This document shows, piece by piece, positions 43,830 to 52,684 of a stretch of DNA of 64,000 bases. The notes beneath the pieces were generated by a model. The model was not told the origin of the DNA, did no database searches, and saw only the letters and a list, made by a program, of their open reading frames with translations. The stretch is taken from positions 1 through 64,000 of the forward strand of contig DATMBF010000008.1 in assembly GCA_035559595.1 (NCBI GenBank). The letters run 5' to 3'. Within the stretch, counting starts at the first letter, position 1. Each line of letters starts with the position of its first letter. A program made the translations under genes and the position numbers. This DNA comes from DATMBF01 sp035559595. GTDB taxonomy: Bacteria > Bacteroidota > Ignavibacteria > UBA10030.

Positions 43830-43873
43830 TTATGCGAAGACCATTCCGTCTTCCGAAAGGCCACATCAATTCA

Positions 43874-43902
43874 TTGATTCTCTAGCAAAAATGCGGTACC
43901 AT
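43874..43902 (+). promoter_or_regulatory. Possible sigma70-like promoter for the haem-cyclase gene
   Basis: TTGATT (43874-43879) and TACCAT (43897-43902) are 17 bases apart, about 30 bases before the TTG start at 43933. Confidence 0.4.
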
Positions 43903-43932
43903 CAACGACGATTTCATTGCGTGGAGTAACTC

Positions 43933-46173
43933 TTGCCTTCCGATAATGGGAACATTCCTGGCCTCCTCCGGGCCATCCAGACGCGCCTCGAAGTTAAAAT
44001 CCTTCTGCTGATCATTGCCGTTCTGCTTGCCGGCTTCGGGACGTATGTTATTATCACGATCCAGAAAGAGTCGGAAGTCCTTCTCCAGCAGCATCACGAA
44101 AAGTTGGAGCTCTTCTCGGAGACAATAGCGGCCGGGGTGAGGAATGTCATGTTAACGGGCAAGGCACCGCTGACGCACGAATTTGTGAATGATGCCCGGC
44201 AAAACCTCCGGTTTGCGGACCTCACCATCTATGACCGCTTTGGTCGTGAAGTCTTCCTGCGAGAAGGGGAGGGAATTGTCTACGGCGTCCCAGATAGTGT
44301 GCTGCGTCAAACGCTGAGGATCGGTGATTCCCGCTGGGCGATGGTTCGGGATCATAAGGATGTAATCTACGCACGCTATGAAGTTCTCAAGAATACGCAA
44401 GAGTGCTGGCGTTGCCACGATCCCAAACAACCCATCCGCGGCATCCTGAATGTGGCTCTTCGCCCCGAGACGATTCGAACGACCGAGGCAGACAAGGCCC
44501 TTCAACAAATGGCCTCGCTTATGGGGGAGACCATTGCTATCGCATTTCGGACGATCATGCTTGGCGGCCAGGGCGAAATGATGGATACGCTGACCGCTCA
44601 GGCACGATCCATGCCGGCCATCGAACAGGTTCAGGTCTATAGCCGACTGGGATACCTCGCTTTCGGCCCAGAGGAGCCCGAGCTTTCCGAAGAGAAGATT
44701 CTTGAAATTCTTCAGACGCATAACCGTGACAGGGCCTATCACTACGAGCGAATGGGAAATCTCATGCGGCTCTATGTGCCGCTCTCCAATCAAGACCGCT
44801 GCCAGGTCTGTCATGGCTCAAATTTTCCGATGCGGGGTGTCATTGTCATCGATTTCCGCATTCCGGAACTACGAAGTTATCTTCAGGATCCGGACCGGTT
44901 GTTCACCTGGGCTTTGCAAGCTACGGTTTTCGAAGGGTTCAAGAGCATCATGCTGGTGGGGCGAGCGACATCGGCTCGGTACTTCATGGATGAGCTACGC
45001 TCGCTTCCGATTTTCCACACGCTCCGTGTTTTTGATAGCGACGCAAATGAGCGGTTCTTGAATCCCCCACCCCGGAAACGACCCGAGATTCAGACTGTCG
45101 TTAACGACAAGAAGACCCTCGAGTTTGTCGAGAGTGTCAATGGTGAGGAGATGATGGTCCGGCTCTCACCACTTCCCAATGAAGTTCGTTGCTACTCCTG
45201 TCATGGGAAGAATCATGAGATTCGCGGCGTTGTGGAAGTTGCCGCCTCCATGAACATGATCAACGAAACGATTGCAACGAATAAGCGACGTTCGCTGCTC
45301 ATCGGCCTTATCACGCTGTTCTTGGTATGGGGTGTGATTCGACTTTTCATGCAATCTGTTGTCGTGAAGCCCGTTCAAATCATCGAGCGTGTAGCGACAC
45401 GCGTTGGGGAGGGGGATTTTTCCGTGCAAGCAACAGTGGCATCGCGTGACGAGATTGGGAATCTGGCTCGACGGATCAACGAAATGATTCAAGGCCTGCG
45501 CGAGCGGTTCCAGCTTCAAAAGTTTGTCTCGCAACAGACTGTGGAGGCGATCAAGAAATCGGACTTCCAGGGGGTGAAACTTGGCGGAGAGCGGAAGGTT
45601 GCCACTGTGTTTTTTTCCGACATCCGAGGATTCACTGCGTACTCTGAGCGTGTTGAGCCGGAGCGCGTCGTTACAATGCTCAATCATTGCCTCTCACGTC
45701 AATCGTCTATCGTCCGAAAGAATGGCGGCGACATCGACAAGTATGTTGGCGACGAGCTTGTTGCCGTGTTCGAGGGTGAAGGAATGGTGGAGAAAGCGGT
45801 TCGGGCAGCGCTCGAAGTGCAAGAGGACATCCAACGGAACCGAACGGAAGACTTGATCGGTTTAGGTATCGGAATCAACACAGGTGAAATGGTGATGGGA
45901 GCGATGGGAAGCGATGAACGAATGGATTACACGGTGATTGGGGACAATGTGAATCTTGGTGCGCGACTCTGCAGTCTGGCGAGGGAGGGTCAAATCCTGT
46001 TATCGGAGTCCTCGGCTTCCTTCGTCCGCGATCATCCGGAGTTCGAGCTTCATCCTCTCGAACCTCTTATGGTGAAGGGAAAGCAGGACCCGGTCAAAGT
46101 GTACGACGTGCGCCGACGGACGAGCTCTGCCGAGCAACGAGACCCTGCAGTGTCGTCAACGCACACGCGGTAA
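43933..46173 (+). CDS. Class III nucleotide cyclase with three c-type haem motifs in the sensor
   Basis: This 746-residue membrane protein has membrane segments at about 22-42 and 454-476, bracketing a roughly 410-residue periplasmic part. That part holds three repeats, each with a [VI]ML-x-G-type helix, a strand region and an end of the form CXXCH plus a short linker plus RG[VI][IL]xV. The haem-binding motifs are C158-H162, C290-H294 and C420-H424. A HAMP domain (about 477-530) leads to a guanylate/adenylate cyclase domain (about 555-735) with metal-binding FFSDIRGFTAYSE, GGDIDKYVGDELVAVF and GDNVNLGARL. It should make cAMP or cGMP in response to haem-linked redox state, gas or ligand. The start is TTG 43933; no in-frame ATG lies near. 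The repeat fold is not named here; it recalls haem-containing PAS/Cache or DUF3365-like sensors. Confidence 0.85.
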   Translation: MPSDNGNIPGLLRAIQTRLEVKILLLIIAVLLAGFGTYVIITIQKESEVLLQQHHEKLELFSETIAAGVRNVMLTGKAPLTHEFVNDARQNLRFADLTIYDRFGREVFLREGEGIVYGVPDSVLRQTLRIGDSRWAMVRDHKDVIYARYEVLKNTQECWRCHDPKQPIRGILNVALRPETIRTTEADKALQQMASLMGETIAIAFRTIMLGGQGEMMDTLTAQARSMPAIEQVQVYSRLGYLAFGPEEPELSEEKILEILQTHNRDRAYHYERMGNLMRLYVPLSNQDRCQVCHGSNFPMRGVIVIDFRIPELRSYLQDPDRLFTWALQATVFEGFKSIMLVGRATSARYFMDELRSLPIFHTLRVFDSDANERFLNPPPRKRPEIQTVVNDKKTLEFVESVNGEEMMVRLSPLPNEVRCYSCHGKNHEIRGVVEVAASMNMINETIATNKRRSLLIGLITLFLVWGVIRLFMQSVVVKPVQIIERVATRVGEGDFSVQATVASRDEIGNLARRINEMIQGLRERFQLQKFVSQQTVEAIKKSDFQGVKLGGERKVATVFFSDIRGFTAYSERVEPERVVTMLNHCLSRQSSIVRKNGGDIDKYVGDELVAVFEGEGMVEKAVRAALEVQEDIQRNRTEDLIGLGIGINTGEMVMGAMGSDERMDYTVIGDNVNLGARLCSLAREGQILLSESSASFVRDHPEFELHPLEPLMVKGKQDPVKVYDVRRRTSSAEQRDPAVSSTHTR

Positions 46174-46211
46174 AGTTGTTACTGAACGAATGAAGAGCAT
46201 CAGAATATATT

Positions 46212-47450
46212 ATGAGTATGAACCAACGTCGCCTTTATCGAACGATCGAAAGCTTTGCTTCCAAGCATTTCAAAACAGACAGAGAGCTTCTCAAGCATGT
46301 TGTTAATGAAATCGTCAAGAACGAGGATATCGCCATCAAAGGAGGCCGCATCTGGCTGTATGATCCATCGACGGAATCGTACCGCCTCATCCACCAAATC
46401 GGGATGATGCAGCGGCTTGAACCGGGCTACGTGATTCCGGTTGCGCGATATCCAATCTTTCTCCGCCTGGCGGAACATCGTTCCGTACTGGCTAAGGAGA
46501 CGGACAAAGTTCTTCAAAAGAAGGGTATTCTCAAATTCTTTGCGACGGGTGTGGGGGAGAAGATTCCGTTCAAGAAGGGCTTTCTCTACCCATATGTGCT
46601 TGCATTCAACTCGGACGCGACAGACGAGGCGCTCCTCCCGGAACTGAATATTATTAGTTTGGCTGTCAGCTCTCTTTTGCGCGGGAGGAATATCGAGCAG
46701 AAGGCGCGTTTGCTGGAGAAGGACCTCGACAAGGCCCGAGAAATCCAGCAAAGCATTCTTCCGACTCCCTATCTCAGATTTCATCATTTTGAGATTTATG
46801 GAAATTCCCGGGCGGAGCAAATTGTTGGTGGAGATTTTTTCGATTATCTTCTACCGGACGGCGAAAAAGATAGATTGAGTATCGTTGTTGGCGATGCCGC
46901 CAGCAAGGGGTTGCAAGCGGCGGCACAAGCGATGTACGTGGTGGGTGCATTGAGGATGGGAACGCTGTTTCACACGAAGATCAGCATCCTCATGTCCCGC
47001 ATCAACAGTATTATCAATAAGACCTTTGCTGAAGAACAGTTCGTCTCAATGTTTTATTGCGAGCTGTCGGATGATCAGAAGGGTCTGGTGCTCTATTCGA
47101 ACGCGGGGCATAACAGTCCCATCCTCTACCACGCTCACGAACGAAGCATCGAGGTTCTCGAACCGACGGGTCAAATTCTTGGACCCTTCCCCGATGCAAA
47201 GTTCCGCGTCGAAAATACCACCTTGAAACCGGGTGATGTGATGCTGATGTATAGCGATGGAATCTCTGAGGCGAGAGACATCAATGATCGAGGATACGGG
47301 GAAAAGCGATTGGAGGAGAAACTTGAAGAAGTACACCGCTTGAGTGCTCGAGAAATCTGTGAGGCCGTGTTTGACGATGTGATGAAATTCTCGATCGGGT
47401 CGGGGGTCAGCGACGACAAAACACTTGTTGTGGTCAAACGAGTCCACTAG
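46212..47450 (+). CDS. GAF-like plus SpoIIE/RsbU-type PP2C phosphatase
   Basis: This 412-residue cytoplasmic protein has an N-terminal sensor region (about 1-165) of GAF-like pattern (GGRIWLYDPSTESYRLIHQIG). A short coiled coil (LLEKDLDKAREIQQSILP) leads to a SpoIIE-type serine phosphatase domain with metal-binding GGDFFDY, VVGDAASKG, SNAGHNSPILY, MYSDGISEA and SDDKTLVVV. Relatives dephosphorylate anti-anti-sigma factors in partner-switching systems. No RsbV/RsbW-like gene is seen nearby, so the target is unknown. The gap to the cyclase gene is 38 bases and to the next gene 22, so the three may share a transcript. Confidence 0.88.
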   Translation: MSMNQRRLYRTIESFASKHFKTDRELLKHVVNEIVKNEDIAIKGGRIWLYDPSTESYRLIHQIGMMQRLEPGYVIPVARYPIFLRLAEHRSVLAKETDKVLQKKGILKFFATGVGEKIPFKKGFLYPYVLAFNSDATDEALLPELNIISLAVSSLLRGRNIEQKARLLEKDLDKAREIQQSILPTPYLRFHHFEIYGNSRAEQIVGGDFFDYLLPDGEKDRLSIVVGDAASKGLQAAAQAMYVVGALRMGTLFHTKISILMSRINSIINKTFAEEQFVSMFYCELSDDQKGLVLYSNAGHNSPILYHAHERSIEVLEPTGQILGPFPDAKFRVENTTLKPGDVMLMYSDGISEARDINDRGYGEKRLEEKLEEVHRLSAREICEAVFDDVMKFSIGSGVSDDKTLVVVKRVH

Positions 47451-47472
47451 AACCCGAATACCGGAGGCTTCT

Positions 47473-49074
47473 ATGTTTGAACAAAAACTGATTGGGGTCG
47501 TACGCTCGGTCAACTCCGGATCCCTCTCCATTGTCCTTGATCCCTCCATCACTTCTCTTCGCAAAGAACTCAACGGCAAAGTGTACATCATCGGTCAGAT
47601 TGGCACCTATGTGCTGATTCCTGTAGGAAAGCTGCTCATTGTTGCGATGGTCTCGGAACTGAAGAAGATCGATGTCTCGGAGAATGGCAAGATGACGCAA
47701 CGCTTCGTTATGGAGGTGAACCTGGCCGGAACGGTGAAAGGTGGCCGCTACGAGCGAGGCGTTTCCGTTCTCCCCCCCGTGGATTCGCCGGTGTATCTTG
47801 CTGAGGACTCGGATCTTGTCGCCGTCTTTTCAACATATCAGAAGTACGGGTTTTCGGTTGGGACGCTATCCCTCTTCGAAAAGGAACGGGCGTTTCTCGA
47901 TCCGAACAAATACTTCGGCAAACATATCGCTATCGTTGGATCCAGCGGCTCCGGGAAATCATGCACGGTCTCCTCGATCCTCCAAAAAGTGGCCCAGTTT
48001 CCGGAAACGAATGTCATTATCCTCGATATACACAACGAGTACCGCAACGCCTTTCCTCAGGTGAGTCACCATATCGATATCGCTCAGTTCGAGCTGCCGT
48101 ACTGGCTCATGAACTTCGAAGAGATTCAGGAGATGTTTGTTGATGAGCGTGACGAACATGCCTCCAGCCAGATCACAGTGCTGAAGGACCTGATCATTGC
48201 CTCCAAGCGGGGCAAGAATCCGCAGATGGCCGATTTTATTACGATCGACACGCCGGTCTATTTTGACCTCCAGGAAGTCCGATCGAAGATGCAGTTTTAC
48301 GATACCGAGAAGATTACGATGGGTGCCGCGGGAACAAAGGAGGGACCGTTCTACGGGAAATTTACTCGCTTTCTTGTGCGGCTCGACAGCAAACTCAACG
48401 ATGCCCGATACGCCTTCATGTTTAAGCCGAAGTTTTACACGTCGTCGGCGACGATGAAAGAGTTTTTGGCGAAGATTTTTGGAGCGGAGGGGAGTGCCAA
48501 GGTGACGATTATGGACCTGAGCGGGGTTCCCTTTGACGTGGTGAACACCATCGTCTCTTTGCTTGCCCGAATCGCGTTCGATTTCAACTTTTGGAACATG
48601 AATAGGAGGGATTTTCCGATCCTCCTGGTTTTCGAAGAAGCCCATAACTACCTGCCGAGTCAGGGGGAAAGCCGGGCAGCGCGACGTACTGTCGAGCGCA
48701 TCGCAAAGGAGGGAAGAAAATATGGCGTGAGCTGCATGATCGTCAGTCAGCGGCCGGCAGAGATTTCCGAGACGATCCTTTCGCAATGCAATAACTTTGT
48801 CATTCTGCGTTTGACGAACCCCGTTGACCAAAACTATGTCCGGCGCTTGGTGCCCGATACGTTTGCCGGACTTGTCGATGTTCTCCCTTCGCTTCGCCAG
48901 GGTGAGGCACTTGTCGTCGGTGATTCTATTCCAATGCCTATGCGCGTGCAGATCGATTATCCATCACCAGAGCCAGACAGCAGCGATATCCGGTTCTTCG
49001 ACAAATGGAAACAATCTGATACGAAAACCAGCATCGGTGATGTTGTGGAACGATGGTGGAAGCAGGAACGTTGA
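47473..49074 (+). CDS. HerA/DUF87-type ATPase
   Basis: This 533-residue protein is of the HerA-FtsK class. The N-terminal HAS-barrel-like beta domain (LIGVVRSVNSGSLSIVLDPS, GQIGTYVLIPVG) precedes a RecA-like core with Walker A VGSSGSGKSCT (about 155-165), Walker B LLVFEEAHNYLP (about 384-395), and a later SQRPAEISETILSQCNNFVILRL segment with the arginine-finger area. Archaeal HerA pumps DNA with the NurA nuclease; bacterial relatives act in repair or antiviral systems. No NurA, SIR2 or other nuclease gene lies beside it. GGAGG before ATG 47473 excludes the longer frame from 47425. Confidence 0.85.
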   Translation: MFEQKLIGVVRSVNSGSLSIVLDPSITSLRKELNGKVYIIGQIGTYVLIPVGKLLIVAMVSELKKIDVSENGKMTQRFVMEVNLAGTVKGGRYERGVSVLPPVDSPVYLAEDSDLVAVFSTYQKYGFSVGTLSLFEKERAFLDPNKYFGKHIAIVGSSGSGKSCTVSSILQKVAQFPETNVIILDIHNEYRNAFPQVSHHIDIAQFELPYWLMNFEEIQEMFVDERDEHASSQITVLKDLIIASKRGKNPQMADFITIDTPVYFDLQEVRSKMQFYDTEKITMGAAGTKEGPFYGKFTRFLVRLDSKLNDARYAFMFKPKFYTSSATMKEFLAKIFGAEGSAKVTIMDLSGVPFDVVNTIVSLLARIAFDFNFWNMNRRDFPILLVFEEAHNYLPSQGESRAARRTVERIAKEGRKYGVSCMIVSQRPAEISETILSQCNNFVILRLTNPVDQNYVRRLVPDTFAGLVDVLPSLRQGEALVVGDSIPMPMRVQIDYPSPEPDSSDIRFFDKWKQSDTKTSIGDVVERWWKQER

Positions 49075-49134
49075 GATGGTGTTGTGATGAAACAGGAGAA
49101 GAGAATTGTCGGTTGAAGAAACGAAGGAGGAAGA

Positions 49135-50088
49135 ATGGTTATCAAGCGCGCCGACGACATCGCGTCGTCCGAAATTACTCCAGAATCACTGTATCGGAAT
49201 CGTCGAAAGTTTTTGAAATCGTCGGGGGCGGTTTTTGCCGGAGCCGTTGTCGCCGGATCGCTGCTCCCTTTTGAAGGACTGATTTCGCAGGAGAAGGAGT
49301 GGAAACGTCCCAAGAAAGGTCCTTACGACACCGATGAAGATCTCACCTCCTATAAGGACATCACAACCTACAACAACTACTATGAGTTTGGAACAGATAA
49401 GGACGACCCCCATAAGAATTCAAGCAAGTTCAAGCCGTTACCGTGGACTGTCACCATTGAAGGGGAAGTGAAGAAAAAAGGGGTAATGGCTCTCGATGAC
49501 ATTCTCAAAGGGGAGACGATGGAGGATAGAATTTACAGAATGAGGTGTGTGGAGGGATGGTCGATGGTGATTCCGTGGCTTGGATTTCCTCTCGGGAATT
49601 TGATAAAACGTCTTCAGCCGACGTCGAAAGCGAAGTATGTTGCCTTTGAGACAGTCTATCGCCCTGCAGAAATGCCCGGTCTGAGTCGACCCGTGCTCGA
49701 TTGGCCGTATGTCGAGGGCTTACGAATGGATGAGGCAGTCCATCCGTTAACGATTCTCGCGGTTGGAGTGTATGGAAAACCGTTGCCGAATCAGAATGGA
49801 GCGCCATTGCGATTGGTTGTGCCGTGGAAGTATGGCTTCAAGGGGATCAAGTCGATTGTCAAGATCAAGTTTGTCGAGAACGAGCCGCCGACAACCTGGA
49901 ACATCGCTGCGCCACATGAATACGGATTCTACTCGAATGTGAATCCGGAGGTCGACCACCCGAGGTGGAGCCAGAAAACCGAACGGCGCATCGGGGAGTT
50001 CTTTAAACGAAAGACGCTCATTTTTAACGGATATGCAGACCAGGTTGCCAGCCTTTACGCGGGAATGGACCTGAAGAAGTACTATTAG
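49135..50088 (+). CDS. msrP: Protein-methionine-sulfoxide reductase catalytic subunit MsrP
   Basis: This 317-residue periplasmic molybdopterin enzyme repairs oxidised methionines in envelope proteins. A twin-arginine signal (RNRRKFLKSSGAVF, Arg23-Arg24) marks Tat export. The molybdenum-ligand Cys is Cys138 in RMRCVEGWSMVIPW. EYGFYSNVNPEVDHPRWSQ and the GMDLKKYY end match YedY/MsrP. Electrons come from the membrane haem protein MsrQ, encoded 934 bases downstream rather than adjacent. AAGGAGG precedes the ATG. A MoaC-MogA fusion for the cofactor is also in the window. Confidence 0.95.
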   Translation: MVIKRADDIASSEITPESLYRNRRKFLKSSGAVFAGAVVAGSLLPFEGLISQEKEWKRPKKGPYDTDEDLTSYKDITTYNNYYEFGTDKDDPHKNSSKFKPLPWTVTIEGEVKKKGVMALDDILKGETMEDRIYRMRCVEGWSMVIPWLGFPLGNLIKRLQPTSKAKYVAFETVYRPAEMPGLSRPVLDWPYVEGLRMDEAVHPLTILAVGVYGKPLPNQNGAPLRLVVPWKYGFKGIKSIVKIKFVENEPPTTWNIAAPHEYGFYSNVNPEVDHPRWSQKTERRIGEFFKRKTLIFNGYADQVASLYAGMDLKKYY

Positions 50089-50281
50089 AGGTTGGAGGAG
50101 CCGACTGACCAGCAAAGCAATTTAGCAACGTCTCCAGATTGGTCATCCTTGGATGGTGAGCAAACTCTGCCTTCACTCGCTGAAGAGTTTCGCGTTGCAT
50201 ATCGGCAGAATCCCTTAGGAGCGGAACGGACTTTCGATTGACACTTCACGCACAGCTTCCTGCCACCTGTTCCTTGAATCG

Positions 50282-51025
50282 ATGAATCCCGTTTTCTCCG
50301 TCATTATTCCCACCTACAACGAGGTTCAGTACACCGATCGTTGTCTTACCTCTGTTCTTGGGCAGGATTTTCCTCGAAATGAATTTGAAGTTATCGTCTC
50401 TGATGCATCGTCAACTGATGGGACCGTGGAGAAGGCTCGGTCGCTTGCCGACAAAGTCATCGTGAGTGAGCGGCGGGGGATTGCCCATGGCCGAAACCAG
50501 GGTGCCAAGGCGGCGGGGGGAGAGATTCTGGTCTTTGTCGATGCTGACGTGGAACTTGAGGCGGATTTTCTGAGGATCATCGCTGACTCATTCAAGAACG
50601 CCTGCGTCGTTGGCGTGACAGGACGAGCGTGGCCTTCAGACGGGGGAGTGTTTCAAAGATTTGTCTATTTTGGCACGTACGAACTGACACGGATCTTCCG
50701 CTGGTTCGGATTGCCGTTGTTTCCGGGTCTCTGCGTTGCCTATCGTCGAAAGGCATTCGAGGCCGTCGGAGGGTTTCGTGAGGACTTCGGGATATCGGAA
50801 GATCTTGATTTAAGCAGGCGCATTTCTCGGCTCGGCCTGTGTAAAACAGAATACCGTGCCCGTGCTCGGGTTTCGACACGGCGTCTAGAACAGCACGCGC
50901 TTTCGACTGTTCTTTTTCATATCTATTACGATCTTCGGTATCTCCTCACCGGTTCAAGCGCGCGCACCTATCCAAAAGCCGAGGAGATTGCGAGTTCGAA
51001 AGATCTGTGGAGAATGAACTCATGA
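50282..51025 (+). CDS. Family 2 glycosyltransferase
   Basis: This 247-residue GT-A fold enzyme starts with FSVIIPTYNEVQYTDRCL. It has the DASSTDGT nucleotide region, the metal-binding VDADVELE (DXD-like) and GISEDLDLSRR (ED-type acid). It transfers a sugar from an activated donor; the acceptor is unknown, and the lack of membrane helices suggests a soluble or peripheral enzyme. It sits between msrP and msrQ, and its stop overlaps the msrQ start (ATGA, 4 bases), so it is translated with msrQ. The 193-base gap before it holds no gene; a TTGACA at 50238 lacks a good -10 partner. Confidence 0.9.
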   Translation: MNPVFSVIIPTYNEVQYTDRCLTSVLGQDFPRNEFEVIVSDASSTDGTVEKARSLADKVIVSERRGIAHGRNQGAKAAGGEILVFVDADVELEADFLRIIADSFKNACVVGVTGRAWPSDGGVFQRFVYFGTYELTRIFRWFGLPLFPGLCVAYRRKAFEAVGGFREDFGISEDLDLSRRISRLGLCKTEYRARARVSTRRLEQHALSTVLFHIYYDLRYLLTGSSARTYPKAEEIASSKDLWRMNS

Positions 51026-51681
51026 CGAGAGCCCAACGTACAAAGTGGATCATCAAACCGATTCTTTTCCTCGCTTCTCTTGGTCCACTCGTCATTCTCG
51101 TTGTCAACTTTCTCACAGATAACCTCAGCGCGAATCCGCTCGACGACATCACTGATGAGACGGGGACGTGGACGCTCCGCCTCATTGTGGTGACGCTTTG
51201 CATGACGCCACTCCGACGGCTCACAGGATGGATAGAGTTCACGCAACTCAGACGAATGTTCGGGTTATTTGCTTTCTTCTATGGTTGTTTGCACTTTCTT
51301 ACTTACCTGTATTTCGACAAGTTCTTTGAGTGGGAAGAGATTCTTATTGACCTACCAAAAAGACCCTTCATTCTCGTCGGTTTTGCGACCCTGATGACAA
51401 TGGTTCCGCTTGCCCTGACATCGACGAATCGCATGGCAAAGTGGTTAGGGGGAAAGCGGTGGACCAAGCTTCACAGACTCGTCTACCTGACAGCGATCGG
51501 AGGCACCATTCATTATCTCTGGCTTGTTAAGGCCGATATTCAGAGACCTCTGACCTATGGGGCAATCTTCGCCGTTCTCCTCGGCTATCGACTTTGGTAT
51601 TCTCTTGCGTCCAAGCTTACTTCCCTGAAAACGAAATCGTCTCATCTTCTACAACAGGAAATCAAGGAGACGACACCGTAA
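51022..51681 (+). CDS. msrQ: MsrQ haem-binding membrane subunit
   Basis: This 219-residue membrane protein has about six hydrophobic segments and is of the ferric-reductase-like YedZ/MsrQ family. It passes electrons from the quinone pool or a flavin reductase to MsrP. Marks are TLRLIVVTLCMTPLRRLTG, RRMFGLFAFFYGCLHFLTYL with a haem-ligand His, the SLTST-like LALTSTNRMAKWLGGKRWTKLHRLVYL segment with a second His, and THYLW-like TIHYLWLVKAD with a third. ATG 51022 overlaps the glycosyltransferase stop; GTG 51007 in the same frame is less likely. A TPR gene follows 85 bases later. Confidence 0.93.
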   Translation: MTRAQRTKWIIKPILFLASLGPLVILVVNFLTDNLSANPLDDITDETGTWTLRLIVVTLCMTPLRRLTGWIEFTQLRRMFGLFAFFYGCLHFLTYLYFDKFFEWEEILIDLPKRPFILVGFATLMTMVPLALTSTNRMAKWLGGKRWTKLHRLVYLTAIGGTIHYLWLVKADIQRPLTYGAIFAVLLGYRLWYSLASKLTSLKTKSSHLLQQEIKETTP

Positions 51682-51766
51682 ACATCTGCGTACCGCCACG
51701 TGTGAGAGATCGATCATGAGGCCGACCCTCTCCCGAGCAACCCACGACGAAATTGGAGGATACTCG

Positions 51767-52684
51767 ATGCGTACTTTCCTTGTCCTTTGGTTTGTTGTTT
51801 CTTCCTCGTTAGGAGCTCAACAAATGGAGCACCTTCCCGAGGCCAGATCCGTCGATGGCAAACCTCTCTACAGGATCGAACTCTCCACCGAGCAGCGAAG
51901 GACATTGGAAGCCAACCTTGCCCGTGCAGAGTCGGAGTATCGCGAGAATCCGAAAGAGGCTGAGCGGATCATCTGGTATGGCCGCAGACTCGCCTATGTG
52001 TGGCGATATCAGGATGCAATTCAAGTTTTTTCGAAGGGCATCGAGCTGCATCCACGCAACGCCAAACTGTACCGGCATCGAGGTCATCGGTACATTACCG
52101 TTCGGGAGTTTGACAAAGCCATCGCAGATCTGGAGAAAGCTGCATCGTTGATCGAAGGTGTGCCCGATGAGATTGAGCCGGATGGAGCGCCAAATAAGTA
52201 CAATATGCCGACAAGTACAACGAACTCGAACATTTGGTACCATCTTGGGCTGGCGTATTATCTCAAAGGAGATTTTGAGAATGCGCTCCGAGCCTACCGC
52301 GAATGTATGAAGTTCTCCATCAACGACGACATGCTTTGCGCGACGAGCGATTGGTTGTACATGACCCTCAGGAGACTTGGGAGGAAGTCAGAAGCTGATG
52401 AGGTCTTGAAGCGGATACGAAGCGATATGAGGATCCTGGAGAACCATTCCTACCATAACCGGCTGCTGATGTACAAGGGCGAGAAATCTCCTGATGAATT
52501 GCTCGCTCCATCCGAAACTGACGATGTGGCGATTGCTACGCAAGGGTATGGGGTGGGGAACTGGTATCTCTACAATGGAGAGACAGAAAAAGCGAAAGAG
52601 ATATTTCGGAAGGTTGTTGCGGGGAAGCATTGGGCGGCATTTGGATACATTGCGGCTGAAGTCGAGCTCGCAAAGGTGAAATAG
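51767..52684 (+). CDS. Exported TPR-repeat protein
   Basis: This 305-residue protein has a signal peptide ending about SLGAQQ. TPR-like helical pairs follow: WRYQDAIQVFSKGIELHPRNAKLY, FDKAIADLEKAASL, WYHLGLAYYLKGDFENALRAYREC and LYNGETEKAKEIFRKVV. Such proteins scaffold protein contacts, here in the periplasm or outer membrane. GGAGG before ATG 51767 decides the start over the longer frame from 51716. It is the last gene of the plus-strand run from the haem cyclase on. The partner is unknown. Confidence 0.82.
   Translation: MRTFLVLWFVVSSSLGAQQMEHLPEARSVDGKPLYRIELSTEQRRTLEANLARAESEYRENPKEAERIIWYGRRLAYVWRYQDAIQVFSKGIELHPRNAKLYRHRGHRYITVREFDKAIADLEKAASLIEGVPDEIEPDGAPNKYNMPTSTTNSNIWYHLGLAYYLKGDFENALRAYRECMKFSINDDMLCATSDWLYMTLRRLGRKSEADEVLKRIRSDMRILENHSYHNRLLMYKGEKSPDELLAPSETDDVAIATQGYGVGNWYLYNGETEKAKEIFRKVVAGKHWAAFGYIAAEVELAKVK

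Noticed and set aside
50238..50266. TTGACA box before the glycosyltransferase gene
   Set aside because: At 17 bases the partner would be TGCCAC, a poor -10 box, and neighbouring spacings are no better.
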